Below, piece by piece: positions 12,631-23,512 of a DNA stretch of 64,000 nucleotides. The notes beneath the pieces are model-generated. The model had not been told where the DNA came from and did not search any database. It saw nothing but the letters and a program-made list of their open reading frames with translations. Source of the stretch: Cyanophora paradoxa (Eukaryota > Glaucocystophyceae > Cyanophorales > Cyanophoraceae); the NCBI GenBank assembly GCA_004431415.1, contig QPMI01000088.1:149947-213946 (forward strand), given 5' to 3'. The position numbers were made by a program, and so were the translations under genes. The first letter of the stretch is position 1; every line of letters begins with the position of its first letter.

Positions 12631-13194
12631 CGCGCGCGGCTCGCGGCCTCCAGTCCTCCTTTTGACGGATTTTTCACGATCGGGACGCGGGGGCGGCCGG
12701 GCGGGCGCCGGCCCGCGCGCTTCACTTCATGCAGTGCTTCAGTAGTTTTCAAGGCAGTGCCCCCGGCCCCGCCCCGGTCGCGCCCAGCGGCTTCGGGTGG
12801 CGAACCGCAGACATCTCCCTGTCTAGATCTTCTTTGCAATTTTTCCTTGTGAACGCTATTTCGTGTGCATATTTCGCTTTAAATTGAGAACCGATCGAAG
12901 GGCCGAGTGCCGTCCAGCGTCCGCCGCGGCCGCGGGCGCGCCTTCCACAGCTATTGGCTGGATCTGGTCGGGCGGGCACGCGTCGCACATGCGCCACATG
13001 CGCATGCATGCATATGCACGCGCACGCACTCGTGCATATGGTCTTCTCAGTTTCTGAACGACATTCCTAATTATATTAACTCGAGAATGCTACATCGCCT
13101 CGTAGGGCTCAGAGATTCATCGGATGCACGCAGGGCCGGCGGCCTCCACGCGGCGGCCACCGAGGGCGGGGCCCGGGCTCGGGGGCGGTCCGGG
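12631..13194. other. Intergenic region between convergent genes
   Basis: This lies between the 3' ends of the acyltransferase and the DUF493 gene, so it should hold two polyadenylation regions. No coding exon is seen. The stretch around 12,975-13,045 is rich in alternating purine-pyrimidine steps (CATGCGCATGCATGCATATG and similar), which could adopt Z-DNA. Confidence 0.5.
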
Positions 13195-14129
13195 TCAGAG
13201 GATGAACTTCAGGCGGGGGTCCTCCTTGATGGCGTCGTACACCTTGAGGATCTGGCGGCGACCCGGGCCGCGCCGTCAGGGGCGGGGGCCGCGGGGCGGG
13301 GGCGGAAAGCTCGGGCAAGGCGGCACCTGCTCGGCGGACTCGACCAGCAGCGTGAACGTGACGCTGTGGTACTTCTTCTGCCCGCTCTCCCGGAAGCTCC
13401 AGTCGTCCTGCGGGCAGCTCAGGCGCGCGGCGGCGGGCGGCGGGCGGCACGTGGCGGGAGGCGGCGCACGGGGGAGAGCTCGCGCCCGAGGACGCCGCCG
13501 ACGCGGCTCACGCATCCGTCGACGAAGTCCTGCCCGCCCGTGCCCACCGCCTTGAAGATGTACTCGCAGGGGAACTCGTGCACCGACTCCAGGAGCTCGT
13601 CGAAGGTCTGGTTGCCCTGCGCCTCCTCGAGGTCCACGAAGGCCGGGCCCGCAGGGCTCGCCGGCCGCTCGGGCGTCGTCGGCCGCTCCCCGTACAGCGC
13701 ATCGATGCTGATCTTCTCGTAGTCGACGGCGCCAGCCGCAGCGCCCTCAAACGATGCCACGATCCTCTGCACGAGGCGATCAGGTCGATCAGGCGGCGCA
13801 CGAGCGCTTAGCTAGCGGCAGGCAGAGATCCCTCTCACCACTGGCAGCGGTTCCCGGCCGCGACCGACGCCATTTGACGACGGCGTGAGGTTCTGCGGGG
13901 CGTCGATCTTCTCCTCGCCATCCTCATCCGGCTGCGAGCTGGCCACAACAAGGGGAGTTCGGCTGCTGCTGAAGGTGCGATGCGGCCTGCCGGAGACGCG
14001 CTGGGACGGCGCTGACGGGCGCAGGTCGGCCCTGCGGCTGATGCGCTGCACGGGATGGCCCCAACAGCTCGCCGATGCCGAGCTCGAGGCCACAGCGACC
14101 GCAGGACCCGCGAAACCGAGCACAACCAT
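13195..14129 (-). CDS. DUF493 / YbeD-like (UPF0250) small domain protein with N-terminal presequence
   Basis: The conserved core reads TFDELLESVHEFPCEYIFKA, then VGTGGQDFVDGCVSRVGGVL. A later exon gives DDWSFRESGQKKYHSVTFTL then LVESAEQV, and the last exon gives QILKVYDAIKEDPRLKFIL-stop at 13,195. This is the ferredoxin-like DUF493 fold: an FP.....K core, a gKYhSVT strand and a C-terminal (v)yd.ik.dp+lkfiL. Upstream the start MVVLGFAGPAVAVASSSASA at 14,129 leads into a long Ser/Ala/Arg-rich region and then an acidic linker (SSQPDEDGEEKIDAPQNL). This looks like an organelle-targeting extension and is joined to RIVASFEGAAAGAVDYEKIS by an intron ending GTGCAG. Bacterial YbeD is a roughly 90-residue protein of poorly defined role. 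The ATG is only 35 bp from the plus-strand ATG of the WD40 gene. Confidence 0.8.
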
Positions 14130-14164
14130 GTTTCGCGCCGGGGTACGTGTACTTGCAGTCGAAA

Positions 14165-15868
14165 ATGAAGGCGCCGCTGAAGGCGCTGGCGGACCGCGAG
14201 CGAGGCTCCAGGCTCCGCCTGCAGGTTGAAGCTGGAGCGGAGGACGCACACGCGCTCCGCCTCACGTACAACAGCCGGAAGCTCGCAGGACGTGCGCTCG
14301 CCCCCCCTGCTGCGCCACGAGGCTTGACATCTAGCGCAGCCTTCGCGTTCAACAATGACGCGGCCAGCGGCGTGTTACTGGCGTCCAGCGGCGGGGCCGA
14401 CCACACCGCGGTGAGCTCCCGCCATCGCAGGCGCACGCTCACCTTATCTCCCCTGAGACGCGGGTACACGCGCAGCTCCAGATCGCGGGAGTCCTCGGCT
14501 TCGAGAGCTACCTGCAGCCGGCGGGCGGGGCGCGCGGCCCGCTGACGCCGAAGCGCCTCGTCAAGGTGGACGACTACGCGACGTTCTTCACGCGGCTCCT
14601 GTGGGCGAACCGCGACGCGGAGGTCGCGTCGACGAGCGAGGAGGGCGTCGTCAAGGTGTACGATGTCCGCGCGCGCCGGCCGGCCGGCTCCCTGAACGCC
14701 CCGCTCCTGATGGGCCTCCGCGAGTCCCCGCGCACGCCCGGCGCCCTCTACGTCTGCTCCGGCAAGTCCGTCATCGGTGCGCGTGTCCCGGGAAGCGCCC
14801 CGGGGCCGAGGGCGACCGGGGCCGCCGGGCGCGCCGCAGCGTGGGACCGGCGGGCGCCCCCCGAGGTGGCGCGGCGCCTGGCCGAGTCGGGCGACCGGGT
14901 GCTGGACGTGGAGGCGGCTCGCGAGGGCGAGCTCCTGTACACGTGCGACGAGACGGGGCACCTGCGCGCCTGGGACGAGCGCGCCCCCTCCCGGCCCCTC
15001 TTCCTCCTCCGCGACAACGTGCGCCGCACCCCCGCACGCACGCGCGCGCTCTGTACCCCCGTATCTGAGGCGCGACCCCGCAGACCGAGGGCCTGGCGGT
15101 GAACTCGCTGCAGATCGACCGCTCCGGGACGCGCCTCCTCGCCACCTCCGAGAAGGGTGCCCTTCTGCTGTACCCCCGCGGCGCCGGGTCCGCCTCACGC
15201 GGGGGGCGCAGGCCACGCGTCGCTCATCGATCTGCTGGCGCTGCTCGCCCCGCGGCTGAACCCCGACCAGCCCGTGCCCATCGACGAGATCCCCGGACTC
15301 CGCACGTGCGCGTACCCCCCTCCGTGCCAGCGCTCACCCTCGGCCCGACGATCTTGCCCCCCGCAGCTTCACAGCCGAGGGGTACAGGAACGGCGACTAC
15401 TTCCGCGGCGCGTACCTCTCGCCGTGCGGGGAGTACGTCGTGGGGGGGTCCGACGACGGCCGCGGGGTGCGCCGTACCCCCCTTTCCTCAGCTTCTCATG
15501 GACCCCGCCAATCGCCGTTTCCCTCAGTTCCTCTGGAGCTCGGCCACGGGTCGTCTGCTCCGCACGATCCAGGCGCGCTGGAACCCTGTACCCCCCGCCT
15601 TCCCGCGCCCCGCCGCTGACGGGCCCCTCAGTTCAAGCGGGAGATGCGCCCCGCGGAGGACGGCGCCCCCGCGCAGTACGAGCCACTGACGCGCCCGATC
15701 GTCCACGTGCGCCGGCCGCCCCCGCCCCTCCCGCACGGACCGCGCAAGGCGAGGCGAGGCGAGGCGCGCCCCCGGCAGGTGGCGATGGCGCCGGTGGGCC
15801 CCGCGCGGCCGCCCCTGCTCGCCCTCTCCAGCGACGAGCTGCTGGGCATCTGGCAGGACCGCCGCGGT
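14165..15868 (+). CDS. WD40-repeat protein (beta-propeller), multi-exon, possibly fused to the next gene
   Basis: A chosen start at 14,165 gives MKAPLKALADRERGSRLRLQ and then AFNNDAASGVLLASSGGADH. Propeller blades follow in successive exons: LLWANRDAEVASTSEEGVVK continuing VYDVRARRPAG; ELLYTCDETGHLRAWDERAP; VNSLQIDRSGTRLLATSEKG; YFRGAYLSPCGEYVVGGSDD then FLWSSATGRLLRTIQ; and LLALSSDELLGIWQDRR. The pattern of a final blade ending in IWQD recalls DCAF-type propellers, but the exact orthologue is not clear. Introns are short, most holding GTACCCC. After IWQDRR the next intron (GTGCGG...CGCAG) splices in frame into VPVALGRELEGDVLEL, and that frame stays open into the UBR box downstream. This entry and the UBR7-like entry may therefore be a single gene. 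The start is uncertain because it is so close to the divergent gene. Confidence 0.65.
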
Positions 15869-15929
15869 GCGGGGCGGATGGGGCCGGGGCCTTCGGCGTG
15901 CCCCCCTCTAACGGCGCCCGCGCAGTGCC

Positions 15930-18369
15930 GGTGGCGCTGGGGCGGGAGCTGGAGGGGGACGTGCTCGAGCTCCCCCCCGGGGCCGCCCCCGCCCCCGCCG
16001 GCGAAGCCGGGGGGGCGGCGGGGCCGGCGGGGGCGGGCGGGGACGGGGACGTGGTGGCCGAGGGCGACGAGGACGAGGACGCCGACGCGGAGGAGGAGGA
16101 GGAGCAGGCGCCCCGCGCCCCCGCCCGCTTTTCCCCCTTCTCTCGCGTGACGGTACCCCCCCCCCTCCAGGACTGGGAGGAGGACCCGCTGGGGCTGGCG
16201 GTCTTCGAGTGCGCGTACGGGAGGGGGTACGCTGAGCAGGTCGTCTACACGTGCATGACCTGCCGCGAGGCCATGGGGGAGGTCCGCGAGCCCCCCATCG
16301 CCGTGCGCCCCGCTGGAGCGGCGGCGAGCTCATCCCTGCCTCTGCAGAACGCGGCGCACGCGGGTATCTGTCGCCAGTGTGTCGGCTTCTGCCACCGGGA
16401 CCACCAGGCGAGCGGGGCTGGCGGGTACCCCCCGTCGTTGTGACCCGTACCCCAGATCTTCTGCCTGGGCCGCAAGGGCGACTTTCGCTGCGACTGCGGC
16501 AACAGCAGGATGCCCGGTGCCCTTCCCTGTACCCCCGCTAAATCTCCCCTCCCTCACGCTCGGCCAGCCAACCACCGCTGCACGCTCGCGCCCGAGCGAG
16601 AGCCGACGAACCCCCGGAACCGGTGCGGGGGGTTCACGGCCTCCTTGCCTTCGATCGTTTCCGACCCCGCCCCGCAGCTACGGGCACAACTTCGACCTCA
16701 AGTACTGCACCTGCGAGGGCGAGGACGACGGCTGCATGGTCCAGGTTCGAACCCGCGCGGCTCCCGTTTCCTCCCGCCCTGAGGTCGGCGGTTCGAATCC
16801 GTGCAGTGCCCGACGTGCTGGGACTGGTTCCACTTCCGCTGCATCGGGCTCGCCGCGGAGCAGGCGCGCTTGCGTACCTTCCGCATGCTTCTTCCCCATC
16901 CATTGAAGCCGTACCCAGGACATCGACGACGATTGGGAGTACGTGTGCGCGGCGTGCGCGGGGGCGCGGTACCCCTTCCTGTCCGAGTACCCCGACTGCG
17001 GACCGTGCGCGGCTGTGCCCTCTCGCGTTGTGGCGCGGCGGCCGCTCACGCGCGGGCGCAGGGCGCTGCCGCAGGCCGCGGAAGGAGCCGCGGCCTTGGC
17101 TTCGGCCCCCTCCGCGCCAGCGCCGGGCCCCGGGGCGCCCGGCACGCCGCCGCGGGGGGCCGAGGGCGCCCCGCGATGACGCCGGCCGCCTCCGCGGCGC
17201 CGGGCGGAGCGGCCGCGCCGTCTCCCGAGGCGCCCCTCATGTACGCGCCTGCGGCCGCGGAAGGTGCGCCGCCCCCGCCCCCGCAGGCCGCTGGGCCGAG
17301 GCCGAGTGCGCCCGGCAGGCGGGCCTCCGTCGCTGGGGCGGGCCTGCGGGGAGCCGGCGCGGGGCCGCCTCATGCCGGCAGCCTGGAAGTCCCGCCTGCT
17401 CCAGGCCCACCAGGACGCCATCGGCTACCGCCCCGCCCCGCCCGCCCCGCCCGCCTCCAGCGACGCCCCCAGCGACGCCCCGGCGCCGCCGCCGGCCCTC
17501 CGCGCCCGCTCCCGCTGAGTCGGCGGCGCGGCCGTCGCCGCGGCGGCCGCGGGCGGCCCGCGCGGGCTCTCCGTGGAGCCCTCCGCGGCCGTCGCCATCT
17601 CCTTCGCCACCGCCGCCGCCGCCGCCGAGATCCCCGCCGCCGAAGCCCCAGCCCCCGCCCCGGGCCCCGCCCCCGCCGACGGCGCCGCTGCCGCTTCCGC
17701 GCCGCTCTCAATCTCGGAACAGGCGGCCGCGGCGGCCGCCGCCGCCCAGATGGACCAGGCCTCCTTCGACGCGGAGGCCCGTACCCCTTCCTGGCTCCAA
17801 CTCCCCCCCCCCCTGACCCCGCGCCTCAGGTGAAGCGCCTGATCCAGGCCGGCCAGCGGCCCGAGGCCATGCGGTGCGCCCCTCGATCCCGTACATGTAC
17901 CCCCACGCCGCCGGCCGATTGAGTACCCCAGGCTGGTCATGGGGCGGCTCCTCACGGACGCGATGAACAACGCGGGGGCCAACCGCAGGCGAGCCGGCCT
18001 GCGTCTCGTGCCCCACACCCGCCCCGCCTCGGCCCCTGACGGCGTACTCCCTTCCGCCCGGGCAGGCGGACGATCACGGACCGGGACGTGCACAACGCTG
18101 TCTCCAACCTCCGCATGTCCACCGCCGCCGGCCCCGCCGCCGTGCGCCCCGGCCCGGCCCCCGCCCCTGCGCCTCCTCGAGCCGCCGGACCCTCCCTGAC
18201 CCCCGCCGCCCCGCAGGCCGTCCCGCCCTCGGCCGCCCCGCAGGCGGGCCAGGCCGGCTCCTCGGGCTCGGGCTCGGGCGCCGCGTCCGACGGCGCCGGC
18301 GCCGGCGCGGGCTCGCGGAAGCGGCCGCGGAGGGCGAGGAGCCGTAGCCGGTGCCGCGCCGTTCCTTGA
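15930..18369 (+). CDS. UBR7: UBR7-like putative E3 ubiquitin ligase (UBR box plus PHD finger)
   Basis: In animals UBR7 is an N-recognin-type protein that binds histone H2B through its PHD finger. The UBR box is spread over exons: FECAYGRGYAEQVVYTCMTC (near 16,205-16,260), AGICRQCVGFCHRDH (near 16,360) and CLGRKGDFRCDCGNSRM (near 16,465). The PHD finger follows: YGHNFDLKYCTCEGEDDGC (near 16,680), then after an intron CPTCWDWFHFRCIGL (near 16,803) and DDWEYVCAACAGARYPFLSE (near 16,925). C-terminal exons contain AWKSRLLQAHQDAIGY, comparable to the WRSKLC region of UBR7, then EYPRLVMGRLLTDAMNNAG and TITDRDVHNAVSNLR, comparable to its last helical region, and a basic tail (SRKRPRRARSRSR) ending at 18,369. 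A Glu/Asp-rich stretch precedes the UBR box. No convincing separate start Met is seen; the upstream frame is open to the WD40 exons. Regions from 17,050 to 17,800 are Ala/Pro-rich and exon limits there are unsure. Confidence 0.82.
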
Positions 18370-19277
18370 GGCTTCCCAACAATCCCAGCTGAACACCCTC
18401 CCTGATCATGAGGGCCCTGAAGGCACACAACAAAGAGAGTGGCGGCCTACAATTATCAATGCTGTCTGAGCGGGGGGGGGGGGGGGAGGGGGGGGGAGGG
18501 GGAGGGGGCGGTCCAGTTTGCCTCCTGGAAATCTCTGCAGTGCCGATTTCGAACGGTACGGGAACTGTACTTTTGATTCGCATGCCAGACCCGGACAGTT
18601 CACCGTTATGCCGTGGCACGTGAGCTTTTCACGTAACCATACTCTGAGACCCGCCGGGCCGCCACCCATGATCATGATCGTGGAAGGAATTCCAAACTCA
18701 TGATCAGATGCACTGACTGCTGGTTATAATGGTGCAATTGATGGATCTTAACAGATTCGCGACGCATGACAATATTAATTGCAGGCAAGCAAGCAAAAAA
18801 CTTGAAATAAGTGAATCAGTTAATCATGATCAGTGAATCACGGTGGAACTACTCCCGCATCCGCAGGCGCGTACCCCTCCTCCCTCCCCTCCCGGCCCGG
18901 CGGCTATAGGATTCGAGCCCTGTACCCCCGTTACGGGGGGCAGCGCGGGGGAGGAAAAGCAATTTGCTCGGATAGGTCCGGCCAGGCAGGGAGGGGGTTG
19001 CCCCCCTCCCCACGCGCCGCTGTTTCCAGCGGCTCGGCCGGACCATACCAGCGCGGGGGAGGTGCTGGCGCTGCCGGCGGGGGGAGGCGCTCCTCTTCGC
19101 CGTCCTCCCGGGCGACCTCACGATCGCCTAAAGCTTAAGGAGTCCGAAGTTCAAATCCCAGCCGGCAAATCGATATACAGGACGACCGATGTAAGAGCGA
19201 CCTCGCCTAGCTATAGCTATAGGGAAAAAGACCCCGCTGAGATACAAAAGAAGACCTACGGAACCTCGCCTAGGACG
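18370..19277. other. Intergenic region with dispersed repeats
   Basis: No coding exon is seen. It contains a long G-rich run (about 18,470-18,515), four copies of the 9-mer TGATCATGA or its complement between 18,403 and 18,832, and an 84-bp structured repeat (separate entry). It also has a segment near 18,750-18,800 (CAGATTCGCGACGCATGACA) resembling one at 26,970-27,000. Confidence 0.6.
18961..19044. repeat. 84-bp dispersed structured repeat, copy 1
   Basis: It is nearly identical, with one difference seen, to 38,897-38,980. Within the unit, GGTCCGGCC near the left pairs with GGCCGGACC at the right end. Inside, GGGAGGGGG and CCCCCCTCCC form a second stem around TTG. It starts AATTTGCTCGGATAG. 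The nested stems suggest a MITE-like or structured RNA element; the function is unknown. Confidence 0.85.
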
Positions 19278-21396
19278 CTATTTTTTATTATCATTGACCC
19301 TAATTATTGTTGTTGACATACGAGCAGACGAGGGACTGGGTGTTGATGCAGCCCGCGAGGAAACACTTATTGGCGGCCCTGTAGCCGGATTCGATGTTAC
19401 TGGTGCAAAAGAAGTAGCATCGCCTGCGTGGCAATATTTAATCAGGAGGGTACAGTGCAGCACAGGCCGAGGGGCGCACTGGTTCGACTTGGTGGAGCCG
19501 GAGGGGTACGTGAGGGAAGCGATCGCCGACGACCTGCCGATGCTGTTCGACGTCATGACGCCATTGGCGCCCCACGTCGTCGTCGATCCGTCCGGCTGGA
19601 TGACCGTGACGGAGGCCGAGCCCGTAAACCCGCAGCTCTTCGAATACACGCCGGCGGTATTGCAGCTGAGCCCCTTGGCCATCCACACGCCGAAGTCCTG
19701 CGCACCGCGGCTCGGGGGGGGAGGGGGGGTGGGAAGAAAGTGGGGGTACGAGGCCTCTACCGCACCGTGGCCTCCACGTTGGGCTTCGGCGTGCCGGACT
19801 TGTTGTAGTAGAGCATCTGCGTGACGCTGAGCATGTCGACCGACGTCGAGAGGTTGTCGAGGACGCCGCCGCCCGTCTGCGTCGACATCTGCGCGCGGGT
19901 CAAAGAAGAAGAGGGGGGGGCAGCTGATCGTGATCTATAGGACTGAAAACTATATATAGATCGGGCAAGAGTCGGAGCTCGAAGGGGGGAGGGGCCGGGC
20001 GCACCAGGCAGAGGCTGCCGGTGTAGGTCGTGGTCTGGCCGTTCACAGTGTACGATTTCTGCACGGCGCGCGCTCTGGAACAGTCTGAAACAGGCCGATC
20101 GCGAGACATGCGCACGGTGACGCTCCCGCAGCTCGTCTGCGAGGTCGTGCCGAACATCGTCTTCAGGTTGTACTGCCTGATCCTGGCGGCCGCGTGGGCG
20201 AGCGCGAGCGGCGGGATCTAGGCATCGCAGATTTGGCAGTATGCTTGCATCGGTCTCATGTGGAGACAGGCACACTCTCTATATCTAACCGTCCCTTATG
20301 CGCAGGTGATCATGAGGCTCACGATCCCGTAATCTGGAGGAGGCGGCGGCCGGCGCCCCCCGCATCCGCCGGCGGCAGCGTTTCGAGCTCGATCGCCGGA
20401 GCGCCGGCGTACGTCATGACCGGGGTGCCTGCAGCGAAATCAGTGCGAATATCGATGTCGTCTCAGTGACCATGAGGGGCCCGCACCGGACTTGTCCGTG
20501 AGCGCGCCGTCCTTCGTCTGGACGTCTGCGGCGCGAGTCGGCGGCCGCGCGGGGGGAGCCGGCGCGGCCCGGGCGCACCCTTGGTGAGGTTCACGACGGC
20601 AAAGGAGAGGCCGAAGACGGCGCCGACGACGAGGACCGAGAAGGCGACCTGGCGAGAGATGAGAGATGCGAGAAGGCGATCGTATATTTCGCGAGGCAGA
20701 CCATGATGATAGCAAAGCCCTGTCGACGCGCAGCCGGGGTTCGGACTCGGCGGCGAACGCACATGCATACAAAGGCGCGCACCTTGAAGAGCGCGGAGCG
20801 GTTCTCCTCGTTAAAGAACTGCGGAGAGGCTCGTTAAAACCAGTCGGCCGCGGGGCGCGCGGCGCGGGCGCGCCTTGTCCATGAGCAGCGCGAGCTCGTG
20901 CTGGTCGATCTGGCCGTCGCCGTTCCTGCGCGCGGCGGCGCGTGAGATTGCGATCATGACCGAGCGGACCCGCGCTCTACACGTTGGGCGGCTCACACGT
21001 CAATCTCGGCCATCAGCGCCCTGTAGCGGGCCAGCTTCGCCTGCGGGGGTCGCGTCGGGTGGGCCCGGCTTCGGCCGGCCGCGGGAGAGGCCGCAGCCCA
21101 GACACGGCGCATGCGCAGGGGCGGGGCCCGCGCCGGGGTCGAAGGGCGCGCACGCGGTTGATCGGGTCGTTGCGATGGCGGAGCCCCGAGAGCGAGACGC
21201 GGACCGCGCCTTCGGGCGCCCCGGCCGCGGGCTGCTGCGCCCGCTTCTCGTTCGTCGGGCTCGGTGGAACGAGGGCGTAATCATGGTCGGGGGCGCGAAG
21301 GCCGGGGGCGTGCGCATGCGCGTGGCTGACGACGACGGAGCTGGCCATGGAGCTCGAGCGCGCAACTGTCGTCGCAACTGCCGTGGGGAAACTCAT
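19278..21396 (-). CDS. EF-hand, single-pass membrane protein of unknown function, multi-exon
   Basis: The start ATG at 21,396 (or 21,348) gives a short N-terminal region. An exon reading AKLARYRALMAEID (near 21,020) splices in frame (donor GTGAGC, acceptor GCGCAG) to NGDGQIDQHELALLMDK. The joined loop D-V-N-G-D-G-Q-I-D-Q-H-E is a canonical calcium-binding EF-hand split by an intron. Next come FFNEENRSALFK (near 20,815) and a transmembrane helix, VAFSVLVVGAVFGLSFAVVN (near 20,635). The rest is probably lumenal or extracellular and rich in Ser/Thr/Gly with scattered Cys: YNLKTMFGTTSQTSCGSVTV, SYTVNGQTTTYTGSLCL, LDNLSTSVDMLSVTQMLYYN and GFTGSASVTVIQPDGSTTTW. The intron after LLMDK appears to have a GC donor. 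I do not recognise the family beyond the EF-hand; a calcium-sensing surface protein is an inference. Confidence 0.65.
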
Positions 21397-23512
21397 AGCT
21401 GCGGCAGGCGTACTACGGTAGGCTTCGCTGCAGGACCACTGCAGGTCAACGTTGGCTACCGGTAGCCTACTGGGCCTAGTATAGCAGCCAGGCTGCAGCT
21501 GTAAGCCTGAAACGCCCCTAGTAGCTACATATATATATATATATACCTGCGCCGCTGCGCATGCGCGGCCATGCGCCGCTGCGCCTGCGCATGCGCGGCC
21601 TGGCAGAAGCTATAGCTACTGCCATCCTACTGGTCAGTGCCACTAGTCAGAAGCTACCAGGGTACGTATGACGCAGAAGACATCGATGTGTTCCGTAACT
21701 TCCGGACCAAGTTCCGGTGCAGAAATTCCGGAATTCCGGGAGTTCCGTGGACCGGGAACTCCGGAATCCGGTCCCATTATCCGGATCGATATCCGGATCG
21801 CGAGGACGCCGGATCCGGAAAGTCGACGTCGGCGGAAACACAAAACGCACGGCAATTGCAAGGAGGGCGACGTTATTCCTCCCGAAGTAGCTCGTAGGCG
21901 TGCGGCTTCGCGTCCGGGAAGAGCTCCTCGCGAATCGTGATCGGGCAGCTGCGGCGGCGCCGGCGGGCTCGAGCAGGGCGCGCACGGGCCCGAGGATCGG
22001 GGCGAGAGATCACTGAGTCAAGAGCACCTCGCCGAGTCGGTGCCGGAGAGCACGATCGCGACGGGCTTCAGGGGCCGACCGTTGACTCAGTGAGCTTTCC
22101 GAGCTGTCGCAGTGCGCCCGGCCGCGGAGTGAGGCCGCGGCCTCTTACGTGTGCGCATGCCTTCGGCCTCTTCTTGTGCCTTCGAGGGCCGGGGCGCGGG
22201 TGGTTGGGTGGTACCTGGATCCGGTCCCGGATCCCGGAGGAGGGGGTCCGCGAAGGCGGCGGGGGAGAGGAAGGGCACGAAGGCCGCACTGGGGGTACAT
22301 GGTTAGGGGGGGCAAATTTTAAAGCGAAGCGGGGGGCGCGCCTTGACGCAACGCCTGCCCGCGCGCCTTCCGAAATCGATGGTCCTCACCTCACGCCCCG
22401 CGCCCAGGCTGAGCTAGGGGCCGCGGGGCCGCTTGCGATCGTCGAGACCCCAAGAAATCAAGGTGCGCGTCGCGAGATTCCGAGAGCGTCGCGGCGGGGC
22501 GCGCGGGTGGGCGGGAGCAGCGGTTGCCTCTTAAGCTTCCTCTAGCGGAGGCCAACGAAGAACGCTTAGGTTCGCCCATCCCCGCGCCCGCCTCCCCCTC
22601 CGCCGCCGCGCCGACCCTTAGTGCACGGTCGTCGAGTCTTCGAGGGATCTGGAGCGCGCCGGCGCCGGCATCCTTTCTGAACGCCCCGAGAATTCCCGAG
22701 GCGGCCGCGCGTTGGCATCGATCGCGAGCCTCGACGCATAGCGCGGCGCGGGGCGGGCGGGAGGACCGGAACGTTAACGATCGCGAACGCCGAGGAGCCC
22801 TTCGGGTTACTTCCACCGACGGAAGCGGCTCGGTTCGCATCTCCCCGCGCCGCTCCGACCGCCTCGCGCCAACGTACTCTCCCCTCTCAAATGCCCGTCG
22901 CTCGCTTCGTCGCAGCAGATAACAGCCGTCCTCGGCGCCTATAATGCTCGCCCATGACATTCGTCGCAGCAAAATACGAGGTCGTCTAGCTATAGCCCAT
23001 GAAAACGAAATTCAGGCCCTGAGAATTAAACTTGAAACCTCAGTACCAGTGCCACGAATTTGAAGCGGTCCTCAGGACAGAAAATAAGGACACGACATCC
23101 GACACTGAGAGCGGCAAAAGCAAAAGTTAAGCCCTCCGAGAACCTCGATCGGAAATTCCATGCCCAGCGTGCAAAATGCAGCGTGGGAGGTATGTTAGGG
23201 GGTGGGGGGGATGAGGTGAAAGTAGTGGTGAGCAGGGGCCCCGGCGGCGCCTGTCAGTGCTCACTGGGGCTTGGAGCTTGTCCTCCCTTCCCAGGCCTCT
23301 GCCCTCCGCCCCCCCCCCCCCCCCCCCACCCTTCCGGATCCCCTCCCCCCCCCATGCATATGGCCATCCGCCGTCCACACCTCCCGCCCCCCGGCCTCCC
23401 CGCTCAGCCCCTCCGCGCCGATTCCCATCTAAAAACTGCAGCCAACTCTTCAGGCTCACGTAAGAGACCGATCTCGTTCGAAAATCATGCAAAGCGGGCT
23501 GCGAATTCAAAT
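21397..23512. other. Intergenic region, about 2.1 kb
   Basis: I see no exon I can defend. Features include an (AT)n run near 21,528-21,546 and repeated GCGCATGCGCGGCC-like palindromes at 21,548-21,602. There is a cluster of CCGGAA/TTCCGG/ATCCGG palindromes at 21,690-21,830 and a C-run near 23,312-23,330. A minus-strand open frame at 22,391-22,972 exists but has no recognisable motif. Confidence 0.5.

Noticed and set aside
16741-16802. tRNA-like B-box words (GGTTCGAACCC, GGTTCGAATCC); similar ones near 35,450 and 36,553
   Set aside because: No acceptor or anticodon stem can be paired around them. The first pair lies in an intron that splices the PHD finger in frame, and the others lie in or beside asparagine synthase-like exons.
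19109-19171. Possible tRNA around GTTCAAATCCCAGCC
   Set aside because: The T-loop word is present but neither the T stem nor an acceptor stem pairs.
22391-22972. A 193-codon minus-strand frame
   Set aside because: No motif, Arg/Ala-rich composition, and no fitting splice signals; left as intergenic.
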